From Thiobacillus sp. UBA2186 (GTDB lineage Bacteria; Pseudomonadota; Gammaproteobacteria; Burkholderiales; Thiobacillaceae): a stretch of 11,763 nucleotides of DNA. A model generated the notes under the pieces. The model saw only the letters and a program-made list of their open reading frames with translations. It made no database searches and was not told where the DNA came from. Positions 1 to 6,883 of this stretch are shown piece by piece (within the stretch, counting starts at the first letter, position 1; each line of letters begins with the position of its first letter). Where the stretch lies: positions 4,244 to 16,006 of the forward strand of contig DCVO01000076.1 of NCBI GenBank assembly GCA_002327405.1, in the 5' to 3' direction. The position numbers and the translations under genes are program-made.

Positions 1-1
1 C

Positions 2-910
2 TCCAACGTGCTGTCGGCGCGCTGGGCGATCGGCTTCATCCTGCTTCTCCTGCTTGGCTACTGGGCGCTTTGGCTGCATTATGCCCACGCCAGGAAGGCC
101 GCCGAAAACGCCTCGCCGCTCTGGCTCAGCCTGTCGCTGGCGCTGCTGTTGCTGGTCGGCTTCATCATGCACGTGCTCAGCGTGCAAATGCTGTCGCCGG
201 ACCAGTGGATGAACTGGTACGCGCCGGGCGGCCACATCGACGCCTCCGGCAGCCGCATCCACGATGCACTGCTGCCGCGCTGGGCCTTCATCGTCAGCCT
301 GGCCGCGCCGGTCACCGGTGCCTGGCTTCTGGCCTGCCGCAAGTACCTGTCGGCGCGCGAAGGCGAGGATGCCGGCTACCTGGAGTTCGTCGGCGCCGTG
401 GGCCGCAAGCTGGCCCTGTACGGCGGCGTGATCTCGGTGCTGCTGCTGGCCGCATGGATGGCCAGCCTGCCCTCGAACATGGCCGGCTTCGCCCTCTCGC
501 CCTGGACGCTGGCCGTCGCGGTCACCGTGCTGCTGCTGGCCGTGGCGACCTGGAAAATGCCGGACGCCGCCTACTACCTGCCGGCGCTCGCCCTGGTCAT
601 GGCGCTGGCGGTCGGCGCCATGCGCGAGGCCTATCGCTACGCCGCTTTGCACGGCGGCTTCGGCTACGACTTCATGAACTACCCCATCGCCATGGATTGG
701 TACAGCACCATCCTGTTCTTCGCCACTTTCCTGATCGTTGGTGGCATTCCGCTCGCCTTCATGCTGTCGCTGTCCTGGAAGGCCGGTCAGACCCGTGGCG
801 TCTACACGGCTGGGCCGGTGATCGCCAAACTCGGTGTCGCCAGCGTGGTCGTGGCCGGTCTGTGGGTGGTGCAGTACTTCGCATTCGGGGCCTGGGTGCT
901 GGCGAAATAG
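2..910 (+). CDS. Polytopic membrane protein of unknown function, possibly 5'-truncated by the window edge
   Basis: I do not recognise this protein. The frame is open to the window edge. A GTG at 8 could be the start, but only seven bases lie upstream, so a start outside is equally possible. Numbering from that GTG, the 300 residues contain about eight hydrophobic helices (roughly 5-24, 37-58, 90-110, 133-153, 163-181, 187-205, 231-255, 272-292), so it is an inner-membrane protein with almost no soluble domain. Histidines sit at helix ends or inside helices (24, 27, 55) and in a polar loop (76, 85), with another at 215. This pattern would allow b-type haem ligation, but no known haem motif is present. 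The segment REAYRYAALHGGFGYDF before helix 7 looks like a conserved functional loop. A strong terminator follows 28 bases after the stop, so this is the last gene of a + strand unit. A respiratory role is only a guess. Confidence 0.75.
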   Translation, partial: SNVLSARWAIGFILLLLLGYWALWLHYAHARKAAENASPLWLSLSLALLLLVGFIMHVLSVQMLSPDQWMNWYAPGGHIDASGSRIHDALLPRWAFIVSLAAPVTGAWLLACRKYLSAREGEDAGYLEFVGAVGRKLALYGGVISVLLLAAWMASLPSNMAGFALSPWTLAVAVTVLLLAVATWKMPDAAYYLPALALVMALAVGAMREAYRYAALHGGFGYDFMNYPIAMDWYSTILFFATFLIVGGIPLAFMLSLSWKAGQTRGVYTAGPVIAKLGVASVVVAGLWVVQYFAFGAWVLAK

Positions 911-937
911 ATCATCAACGCGACGCCCCTTGTTCTT

Positions 938-965
938 GCCCCGCCAACCGGCGGGGCTTTTTTTT
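938..965 (+). terminator. Rho-independent terminator after the membrane protein gene
   Basis: A perfect 8-bp stem (GCCCCGCC at 938-945 with GGCGGGGC at 950-957) closes a 4-base AACC loop and is followed by eight T residues at 958-965. It ends the + strand unit. Read on the minus strand the hairpin has no T run after it, so it is not an obvious intrinsic terminator for the convergent regA. Confidence 0.95.
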
Positions 966-1017
966 ACGGGGAACTGAACAGTACGGACAGGCTGAGCCAA
1001 CCTGGCTTTCCGGACAA

Positions 1018-1557
1018 TTACTGCTTGACGGGCTTCTTGCTTAGTTTTCGTTGCAGGGTGCGGCGATGCATGTTGAGCGCCCGCGCGGTGGCGGAGATAT
1101 TGCCGCCATGCTCGGCGAGCACGCGCTGGATGTGTTCCCATTCCAGGCGGTCCACTGACAGCGGCTGCTCCGCTGCGGGGAGGTCGGGGTTGGGCTGGTC
1201 GCTTTGCAGGGCGTTGAGGATTTCCGCCACGCCGGCGGGCTTGGGCAGGTAGTTAGCGGCGCCGAGCTTGATGGCTTCGACCGCGGTCTGGATGCTGGCG
1301 TAGCCGGTGAGCATGAGGATGCGCATGGCGGGGTTGGCCGCCTTCAGTTGCGGGATCAGCGCGAGGCTGGTTTCGTGGGCCAGCTTCAAATCCAGCACGG
1401 CCGCGGCGAAGGCATGTTTCTGTGCCAGCTCCAGCGCATCCGTGCTGCTGTGGGCGGCATGCACTTCAAGGTTATGCGCAGTGAGCGACTTCGCCAGCAC
1501 GCGGGCGAAGACTTCGTCGTCTTCCACGATCAAAAGGGGGGAAAGTGGCGCATTCAT
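1018..1557 (-). CDS. regA: Redox response regulator, RegA/PrrA/ActR family
   Basis: This 179-residue protein is the DNA-binding partner of the RegB-type kinase just upstream. An N-terminal receiver domain (about 7-118) has the acidic pair D13/D14, phospho-acceptor D56, switch residue T84 in LTGY and K106 in the KP motif. A proline-rich hinge (about 118-133) leads to a Fis-type helix-turn-helix (about 137-176). The end, LEWEHIQRVL...GGNISATARALNMHRRTLQRKL, is the hallmark of this family and is nearly invariant in it. Length fits the family (about 180). In characterised bacteria these regulators control respiration, carbon and nitrogen fixation or photosynthesis genes in response to redox state. 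A GAGG about ten bases upstream of the ATG is a plausible ribosome binding site. The gene lies 158 bases after regB, with a palindromic repeat in the gap. Confidence 0.95.
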   Translation of the reverse strand: MNAPLSPLLIVEDDEVFARVLAKSLTAHNLEVHAAHSSTDALELAQKHAFAAAVLDLKLAHETSLALIPQLKAANPAMRILMLTGYASIQTAVEAIKLGAANYLPKPAGVAEILNALQSDQPNPDLPAAEQPLSVDRLEWEHIQRVLAEHGGNISATARALNMHRRTLQRKLSKKPVKQ

Positions 1558-1615
1558 CCTAAAGCATCCTCAAGCCAGAGAAAATTCCGGAACGATCAAG
1601 GGGCCTCGGCAAAAG

Positions 1616-1713
1616 CCGTCATCGCGAGGCGCAAGGCGCCGCGGCGATCCAGTTATACAAGGCCAGTCCTCTTTGACTGGACTGCCGCGTCGCTTTGCTC
1701 CTCGCAGCGACAA
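1616..1713. repeat. Palindromic dispersed-type repeat between regB and regA
   Basis: Two 38-base arms, 1616-1653 and 1676-1713, are inverted copies matching at 28 of 38 positions around a 22-base loop. Cores such as GCGAGG, CGCGGC and TCCAGT are shared. The motif (GCGAGG-n-GCAAAGCG-n-CGCGGCAATCCAG style) resembles small palindromic repeats that occur in many copies between genes in diverse bacterial genomes; that resemblance is from memory. It begins two bases downstream of the regB stop codon and would form a long hairpin in a regB-regA transcript, where it could stabilise the upstream part or lower regA expression. Only one copy is in the window, so multiplicity is unproven. Confidence 0.8.
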
Positions 1714-1715
1714 CT

Positions 1716-2951
1716 TCATTTTTGCAGCCCTTGTAGCGGCAGCCACACGGAAACACAGGTGCCGCCGTTCTCGCGCTCGGACAGCGTGACCTGGCCGCCC
1801 AGGTTTTCGATGCTGGCGTTGCTGAGAAACAGGCCCAAGCCTAACCCGTCTTTGCTGGAGCGGCCGGGTTCGGCCATGGCGCGCAGGGCCGGCGCGGGGC
1901 CGGGGCCGCTGTCGAGGATGTCGATCTGCAGGCCGTCGCCGGCGAGCTTGCCTTGTAGCCTGACCAGGCCGGGCGCGGCATCGGCGGCGTTGTTGAGCAG
2001 GTTGATGAGCGACTGGGCCAGGCTCGCGGACGGATGGATGGGCGGGGCGGCCTGTGCGTCAGTCCATGCGGCTTCGACTTCGACGGCGGGGCGCAGGAGG
2101 CGCCATTCCTCGGCCAGGCGCGAGAGATAGCGGTCGGCGGAGACAGATTCGCCGGCGGCGGCCTGCGCGCTGCGCGAGAGGTCGTGCAGCAGATTGCGGC
2201 AGCGCTCGATCTGGCTGCGCATGAGTTCCAGGTCTTCGCGGTTCTTGTCGTCGGCGTCGGCGAGCAGGCTTTCATTCAATACGGCGAGCGTGTTGAGCGG
2301 GGTGCCCAGTTCGTGCGCGGCGCCGGCGGCGGTCAGCGCCACCGCGACCACCTGTTCGTTGCGCAGGTTGTCTTCGCGGAAGGCGGCGAGTTCGCGCTCG
2401 CGTACGGCAAGCTGGGTGCGCAGCTTCAGCACCATGAACACCACGACCACGACGCTGGCGGCGAAGTTGAACCACATGCCCGAGACGTGCAGGTAGAAGG
2501 CCTTCTCCGGCGGGATGTTCAAGGGCACGTTGACATAGGCCACCAGGCTGTAGGCGCCTATGGAGAGGGCGCCTGCGAACCATGCCATCGCCGCGGGCAG
2601 CAGCAGCGATGCCATGACCACCGGCAGCAGCAGGAGCGAGACGAAAGGGTTGGCCCAGCCGCCGGTATGGAGCAGCAGCACGGTGAGCCCGGCCAGGTCG
2701 GTCAGCAGGTGCATGAGGATTTCAGGCGGGCGGGGCGCGGCGGGCTGCCGGAGTCGAACGGCGGTGAAGGCATTCAGCACGGCCAGCAGCAGCAGGGTGG
2801 CGCTCATGGCCAGCCAGGGCAGTTGCACGCCGATGTAGAACTCGGACCACAGCATGAGCAGCAGCAGTCCGGCCAGCATGAAGTTTCTTAGCCAGAACAG
2901 GCGTCCCAGCGGGCCGCGGAATGGCCGGGAAGGAGGCGATTCTGCATTCAT
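1716..2951 (-). CDS. regB: Redox-sensing membrane histidine kinase, RegB/PrrB/ActS family
   Basis: This 411-residue kinase has about six membrane helices in residues 20-175, then a cytoplasmic kinase. The heptapeptide GGWANPF at 97-103 matches the family's quinone-binding GGxxNPF motif. The H-box AAGAAHELGTPLNT puts the phosphorylated histidine at H213. Cys251 in ERCRNLL corresponds to the redox-active cysteine (C265 in Rhodobacter capsulatus RegB), at nearly the same distance from the histidine. The ATPase domain has an N-box (LINLLNNAADA, 315-325), G1 DSGPG (347-351) and G2 GLGLGL (369-374). All known sensing and catalytic elements are therefore present. Known biology: oxidised quinone or oxidised cysteine turns the kinase down. 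The ATG at 2951 lacks a strong ribosome binding site. Order is regB then regA. No senC/SCO (prrC) gene is next to them, unlike many relatives. Confidence 0.95.
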   Translation of the reverse strand: MNAESPPSRPFRGPLGRLFWLRNFMLAGLLLLMLWSEFYIGVQLPWLAMSATLLLLAVLNAFTAVRLRQPAAPRPPEILMHLLTDLAGLTVLLLHTGGWANPFVSLLLLPVVMASLLLPAAMAWFAGALSIGAYSLVAYVNVPLNIPPEKAFYLHVSGMWFNFAASVVVVVFMVLKLRTQLAVRERELAAFREDNLRNEQVVAVALTAAGAAHELGTPLNTLAVLNESLLADADDKNREDLELMRSQIERCRNLLHDLSRSAQAAAGESVSADRYLSRLAEEWRLLRPAVEVEAAWTDAQAAPPIHPSASLAQSLINLLNNAADAAPGLVRLQGKLAGDGLQIDILDSGPGPAPALRAMAEPGRSSKDGLGLGLFLSNASIENLGGQVTLSERENGGTCVSVWLPLQGLQK

Positions 2952-3073
2952 TCCGGCATTTTACTTGCATTGGCGGCACCGCCTGGTCAATTCCTACTTG
3001 CGCGGCAATTTGTCGCACTTGGGCGCGCAGCCGGCCGCCTAGAATTCCTCGCACCAAAAGAGGAGACACAAGA
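2952..3073. promoter_or_regulatory. Divergent promoter region between regB and the beta-barrel gene
   Basis: This 122-base gap must hold the promoters of both neighbours. For the + strand gene, TTGGGC (3019-3024) and TAGAAT (3040-3045) are a possible -35/-10 pair with a short 15-base spacer, followed by AGGAG at 3061-3065 eight bases before the ATG. For regB, TTGACC (2990-2985 on the minus strand) and TAAAAT (2963-2958) are separated by 21 bases, longer than standard. A near-perfect palindrome GGCGG-CA-CCGCC (2972-2983) sits in that spacer. The RegA-type box at 3002-3016 is listed separately. The promoter elements are inferred by eye. Confidence 0.55.
3002..3016 (+). promoter_or_regulatory. 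Candidate RegA/PrrA/RegR binding box
   Basis: GCGGCAATTTGTCGC fits the box described for this regulator family (GCGRC, a five-base spacer, GNCGC), including the RegR-type GNGRCRTTNNGNCGC form with one mismatch. It lies between regB and the divergent beta-barrel gene. If the -10 at 3040-3045 is right, the box is centred about 43 bases upstream of the start site, a usual place for an activator touching RNA polymerase. The match is seen directly; binding is inferred. Confidence 0.65.
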
Positions 3074-4024
3074 ATGAAAAAACGATATGCGCTGGCGCTA
3101 GCCGGCCTGGTTGCCGTGGGCGAGGCGCAGGCGGGCTGCGGCGCGGCGTTCTGTTCCACATCGAACGACTGGCTGGCCCTGACCCAGGGCGTGGCGCCGG
3201 GCTGGCGCGTGTGGGGGCAGATGGAATATCTCAACCAGAACCAGCTGCGCGAAGGCACCGACAAGGTTTCGCGCGCCGAGATCAGCGAGCACCACGAAGA
3301 GATCAAGACCATCAACCGCAATTTCCTGCTGGGCATGGACTACGGTTTCGCCCGGGACTGGAGCGTGGGCGTGGTGCTGCCTTATTCCAATCGCGAACAT
3401 GCCCATGTCCACAACCATCACGGCACGCCGTTTTTCGACAGCTGGCAGTTCGACGAGCTGGGCGATGCGCGCGTGAAGCTGCGATACCAGCCCGCCCGCC
3501 ATCACGCAGGCGGCGTGGCGTGGAGCCTGAACGGCGGCGTGAAACTGCCGACCGGCAAAACCGACGTGCGCAATGCCGACGGCGACGAGGCCGAGCGCAG
3601 CGTCCAGCCCGGCACCGGCACCACCGACCTGCTGCTGGGCGGCGGGCTGGCCTGGGCAGCGCCGGCCATGCCGGGCAATCTGTTTGCCAATCTCTCGCTG
3701 CAACTGCCGTTGAACGAACAAGACGGCTATCAGCCGGGCTGGCGCGCTGCCCTGCAGACGGGCTGGCAATACCCGGTGAGCGGCAAGCTGGATTTTCTGC
3801 TGCAGGCCAATCTGCTGCGCGTGGGCCGCGATGACGGCGCGAACGCCGAACCGGAAGAAAGCGGCCGCAGCGAAGCGGCGGTCGTGCCCGGGCTGGCGTA
3901 TGCGTGGTCTAGAAGCCTGAGCCTGTATGCGCAGCTGGAGCTGCCGGTGTACCAGAAAGTGAACGGCATCCAGCTCACGCACGATTACGCGCTGTCGGCC
4001 GGTTTCAGCCTGCTGCTGGATTAG
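3074..4024 (+). CDS. Outer-membrane beta-barrel-like protein of unknown function
   Basis: The ATG at 3074 has AGGAG eight bases upstream and opens a clear signal peptide (MKKRYALALAGLVAVGEAQA, cut before GCGAAFC), giving a 316-residue precursor. The frame stays open further upstream, but only this start gives a ribosome site and signal peptide. The mature part is rich in alternating strands such as WSVGVVLPYS, VAWSLNGGVKLPTG, LFANLSLQLPL and LSLYAQLELPVY, and ends in a hydrophobic strand (YALSAGFSLLLD), as in outer-membrane barrels. The motif LPTGKTDVRNADGDEAERSVQPGTGTTD looks like a conserved loop. A histidine-rich stretch (EHAHVHNHHG) and the two cysteines (GCGAAFC) near the mature N-terminus could bind metal. 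I cannot name a substrate. The RegA-type box upstream suggests redox control. It is convergent with the hybrid kinase gene. Confidence 0.8.
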   Translation: MKKRYALALAGLVAVGEAQAGCGAAFCSTSNDWLALTQGVAPGWRVWGQMEYLNQNQLREGTDKVSRAEISEHHEEIKTINRNFLLGMDYGFARDWSVGVVLPYSNREHAHVHNHHGTPFFDSWQFDELGDARVKLRYQPARHHAGGVAWSLNGGVKLPTGKTDVRNADGDEAERSVQPGTGTTDLLLGGGLAWAAPAMPGNLFANLSLQLPLNEQDGYQPGWRAALQTGWQYPVSGKLDFLLQANLLRVGRDDGANAEPEESGRSEAAVVPGLAYAWSRSLSLYAQLELPVYQKVNGIQLTHDYALSAGFSLLLD

Positions 4025-4025
4025 T

Positions 4026-4053
4026 TTCAGGACGGCCTGAAGGTGCTGTCCTG
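4026..4053. other. Short hairpins in the convergent gap
   Basis: Two alternative 6-bp stems share this 29-base convergent gap: TTCAGG/CCTGAA (4026-4031 with 4036-4041, loop ACGG) and CAGGAC/GTCCTG (4028-4033 with 4048-4053). Neither is followed by a T run, so they are weak candidates for stopping converging transcripts. Confidence 0.35.
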
Positions 4054-6039
4054 TCATCCGGAGCCGTGCGACGGGTCCTTGTCCAGCAGGTGGGCAAGCG
4101 CTGCGCGCAGCCGCGCCGGGCGCACCGGCTTGTGCATGACCTTGTAGCCGGCGTCACTGATGCGCTGCATGGTGTCCGGCGCGGTGTCGCCCGTCAGCAC
4201 CAGCACCGGCAATTCGGCGCCGAACGCTTCGCGAAACTGGCGTGCGACGTCGATGCCATCCTTGTCTTCCGCCAGGCTGTAGTCGGTGATCAGGAAATCC
4301 GGCGCGCTGCCGAGCTGATTCAACTGGTCGAGCGCATCCTCGGCGCTGCGCCCGGTGACCAGGCCCACGTCCCAGGTCTTGAACAGGCTTTCCATGGCGC
4401 GCAGGATCGGCACTTCGTCGTCCACCACCACGGCCAGACGCTCCTGCAGGCTGGCGGCCAAGGGCATGATGGGCGCTTCGGCGGGCGAGATCTGGTGGGT
4501 GGAGCCGAGCGGCACCTCCAGACCGAATACCGAACCATGACCCACGCGCGAGCGCACGCTGATACGCAAGCCAAGCAGGTTTACGGTGCGCGCGACGATC
4601 GCCAGGCCGAGACCCAGGCCTTTTTCGCGGTCGCGCTCCGGGTTGTTGAGCTGCACGAATTCCTCAAAAATCGTATCGAGCGCATTCTGCGGAATGCCGA
4701 TGCCGGTGTCCCATACCTGGATCAGGAGCGAGTTGCCGCGCTTGCGGCCGGCAACCACGATGCGCCCGCTCGACGTATAGCGCAGCGCATTGGAGACGAG
4801 GTTGATGAGGATGCGCTCGAGCAGCACCGGGTCGCTGTAAAGGATCCAGTTGGTGGGGTGCACTTTCAGCTTCAACCCCTTGGCGGCGGCGGGACCCTCG
4901 AACTGCTGCTGGACGTGTTCGAACAGCTGGCTGGCGGGGAAGTGCCGTTTGCGCACCTCGATGATGCCGGCATCCAGGCGCGAAACGTCGAGCAAGGCAT
5001 TGAGCAGGGTTTCCAGGGACGAAATCGAACTGGATATCTGCGAGGCGAGCGTGCGCAGTTCGGATGTCTTCACGCGCTGTTTCAGCGCCTCGCCGAAAAG
5101 TCCGAGCGCATGCAGCGGCTGGCGCAGGTCGTGGCTGGCCGAGGCGAAGAAGCGCGACTTTGCGGTATTCGCCCGCTCGGCTTCTTCCTTCTTCGCGGCC
5201 AGGTCGGCGGTGGCGTGGATGATGCGCACCTGCAGCTCGTCCTGGTGGGCCTGCAAGGATTCGGCCATGCGGTTGATGCCGTTTTCCAGGATGCCCAGTT
5301 CGGTGGAAGGATTCGGGTCGACGCGAATTTGCAGATTGCCGCTGGCGATGCGCTCCACCGCATGCGAGACATGCTGGATTCTGCGCGTGAGGCGCGTGGA
5401 CATGCGCCAGGCCAGAAAGGCGGTCAGCAATGCCGAGGCGATGACCAGGCTGGTCGAGATCAACAGGGCTCTGCGTTGCGTCGCCCGTAAAGGCTCGGTG
5501 CTGACGGCTGCGATGGCGTAACCGATGACTTCCGGAGCGGATGTCTTACGGGGCGGAAATTCGCCGTTTGTTTCGACGGCGGGCAGCATGATCGGCTGCG
5601 CCGCCATCCATGCGCCGGGAATTTCCATGACCGTGTCGATGGCCGGCGGCGAGGACAGCGATTTGAAATCCGGGATGCCGTCGCAGTAACGCGTCAATCC
5701 GCGCAAATCCTGGATGCAGGTGAATTGCAGGCTGGCCTGGCTGCGTTCTCTTTGGACTGTTTGCCGGAGCAAAATGGCATCCCCGCTGATCAGGGCGTAC
5801 TGACCCACTGCCGCCATATGCCTGGCGGCGCTCAGCAGTTCGCTGCGCGTGTTGTGCCTGGCCTCGGCCAGGGTCTGGCGCAGCAGTTGCGAGGTCAGCA
5901 GGGCGGCGGTCGCCAGCGAGGGAACCAGGGCAATGACGAGGAAACGCGTGCGTATGCTCTGGTGCCAGAATAGCGCCCCCAGCTTGTGGATGCGGTTGAG
6001 CGCTGCGGGGCAGCAACGTCTGGCGAGTTGCCGGAGCAT
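4054..6039 (-). CDS. Hybrid sensor histidine kinase with C-terminal receiver
   Basis: The 661-residue protein has a first membrane helix (about 31-50), an extracytoplasmic sensor (about 52-188), a second helix (about 189-211), a HAMP linker (about 212-264), a coiled-coil stretch and a kinase core. The H-box ASASHDLRQPLHALGLF gives H303. The N-box is LINLVSNALRYT (411-422), G1 DTGIG (444-448) and G2 GLGLGL (474-479). A receiver domain (about 535-650) has D540/D541, phospho-acceptor D586, T616 and K637, all intact. There is no Hpt domain, so transfer probably goes to the separate regulator or the attached receiver acts as a phosphate sink. The sensor has two cysteines, C108 and C119, that could form a disulfide; no ligand family is recognised. 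The gene follows the NarL-type regulator by 10 bases without a clear ribosome site, suggesting translational coupling. Confidence 0.93.
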   Translation of the reverse strand: MLRQLARRCCPAALNRIHKLGALFWHQSIRTRFLVIALVPSLATAALLTSQLLRQTLAEARHNTRSELLSAARHMAAVGQYALISGDAILLRQTVQRERSQASLQFTCIQDLRGLTRYCDGIPDFKSLSSPPAIDTVMEIPGAWMAAQPIMLPAVETNGEFPPRKTSAPEVIGYAIAAVSTEPLRATQRRALLISTSLVIASALLTAFLAWRMSTRLTRRIQHVSHAVERIASGNLQIRVDPNPSTELGILENGINRMAESLQAHQDELQVRIIHATADLAAKKEEAERANTAKSRFFASASHDLRQPLHALGLFGEALKQRVKTSELRTLASQISSSISSLETLLNALLDVSRLDAGIIEVRKRHFPASQLFEHVQQQFEGPAAAKGLKLKVHPTNWILYSDPVLLERILINLVSNALRYTSSGRIVVAGRKRGNSLLIQVWDTGIGIPQNALDTIFEEFVQLNNPERDREKGLGLGLAIVARTVNLLGLRISVRSRVGHGSVFGLEVPLGSTHQISPAEAPIMPLAASLQERLAVVVDDEVPILRAMESLFKTWDVGLVTGRSAEDALDQLNQLGSAPDFLITDYSLAEDKDGIDVARQFREAFGAELPVLVLTGDTAPDTMQRISDAGYKVMHKPVRPARLRAALAHLLDKDPSHGSG

Positions 6040-6049
6040 CAGCCGTTGG

Positions 6050-6697
6050 CTAGGCGCCGGCCAGATTCAGCCCGAACCGCTGGGCGGCGACCGCCGCCTC
6101 GGTGCGGTTGCTGACGCCCAGCGCCTTGAAAATCGCCGCGACGTGGATTTTTACCGTGCCTTCCGACAGATCCAGTTCGCGCGCGATGATCTTGTTGGGT
6201 TTGCCCTGCAGCAGCAGCTTCAGCACTTCCAGTTGGCGGTGGGTGAGGCGGATGCCCTGGTTCGAAAGCGGCATCAGGCTGAAGGGGTCGTCGGGCTGTT
6301 CGTCGCCCACGAGTATGGGGGGTACGTAAATCCCGCCGTCGAGCACCCGGATCAGGGCGTCGAGCATTTCCTGGCTGGGCGAGGATTTCAGCACATAACC
6401 CAAGGCGCCGGACGCGAGCGCGCGCCGGGCGTCGGCGCGCGACTCGGATGCGGTCATGATGACCAGGGGCGTATCCGGAAACTGGTTCCTGAACTCGGCA
6501 ACCCCCTCGTGGCCGCCCATGCCGGGCATGTACAAATCGGCCAGCACCAGGTCCAGGTCGGGATTGGCCGCCGCCTCGGCAAACAGCGTGGGGTAATCAT
6601 GCGCATCGACGATTTTTACTTCGTCCCCCAACAGCATCAAGACGTGCTTGACCCCTTCGCGGAAGAGGGGATGGTCGTCTGCCAGCAAAATCTTCAT
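6050..6697 (-). CDS. NarL/FixJ-family response regulator (receiver plus LuxR-type HTH)
   Basis: This 215-residue regulator has an N-terminal receiver (about 1-120) with D7/D8, phospho-acceptor D54 in LADLYMPG, T82 and K104, and a LuxR-type helix-turn-helix (about 148-210) with LTHRQLEVLKLLLQGKPNKIIARELDLSEGTVKIHVAAIFKALGVSNRTEA. It is a full-length member of the family. It is first in an apparent two-gene operon with the hybrid kinase, which is very probably its phosphate donor. An AGGGAG lies 14 bases before the ATG, rather far for a ribosome site, and a stop codon sits in frame just upstream, so the ATG at 6697 is the only likely start. Target genes cannot be read from the sequence; the palindromes upstream are candidates for autoregulation. 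Confidence 0.93.
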   Translation of the reverse strand: MKILLADDHPLFREGVKHVLMLLGDEVKIVDAHDYPTLFAEAAANPDLDLVLADLYMPGMGGHEGVAEFRNQFPDTPLVIMTASESRADARRALASGALGYVLKSSPSQEMLDALIRVLDGGIYVPPILVGDEQPDDPFSLMPLSNQGIRLTHRQLEVLKLLLQGKPNKIIARELDLSEGTVKIHVAAIFKALGVSNRTEAAVAAQRFGLNLAGA

Positions 6698-6815
6698 TGA
6701 GTTTAATCGGGCTCCCTAAATGGCCTCCCAAAGCCTGCTTTATGCCGCTTTCGTCGAGATTTCCCAGAGTCTAACCTGCTCATCCGATCCTGAAAAAGTC
6801 CTGGACGCCGGCAAT

Positions 6816-6841
6816 CTGCCCAGGCCGCCGGGCAGGCGGCC
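6816..6841. repeat. Two interlocking inverted repeats
   Basis: CTGCCC (6816-6821) pairs with GGGCAG (6830-6835), and GGCCGCC (6823-6829) pairs with GGCGGCC (6835-6841). The two stems cross each other and share one base, so an RNA could form only one or a pseudoknot-like fold. The site lies about 120-145 bases upstream of the regulator start, directly before the AT-rich palindrome. Function unknown. Confidence 0.5.
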
Positions 6842-6857
6842 TATAACTTTAGTTATA
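6842..6857. promoter_or_regulatory. AT-rich palindrome, candidate operator
   Basis: TATAACT-TT-AGTTATA is a perfect 7-bp inverted repeat with a 2-base centre in GC-rich surroundings. NarL-family regulators bind short inverted AT-rich heptamers, so this is a plausible site for the adjacent regulator, and each arm also resembles a -10 box. A second perfect palindrome, CATGAATTCATG, lies at 6884-6895. Binding is inferred from shape and position only. Confidence 0.45.
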
Positions 6858-6883
6858 TATGCAAACCGAAATCATCCCCGTAA

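Noticed and set aside
2034..2891. 285-residue + strand frame opposite regB, rich in Gln and Gly
   Set aside because: Low-complexity antisense of a well-conserved kinase; no domain of its own.
2921..3073. N-terminal extension of the beta-barrel frame by 51 residues
   Set aside because: It overlaps the regB start and promoter, and the signal peptide and AGGAG at 3061 clearly favour ATG 3074.
4066..5521. Long + strand reading frames opposite the hybrid kinase
   Set aside because: They are antisense shadows in GC-rich DNA; the minus strand shows all kinase motifs.
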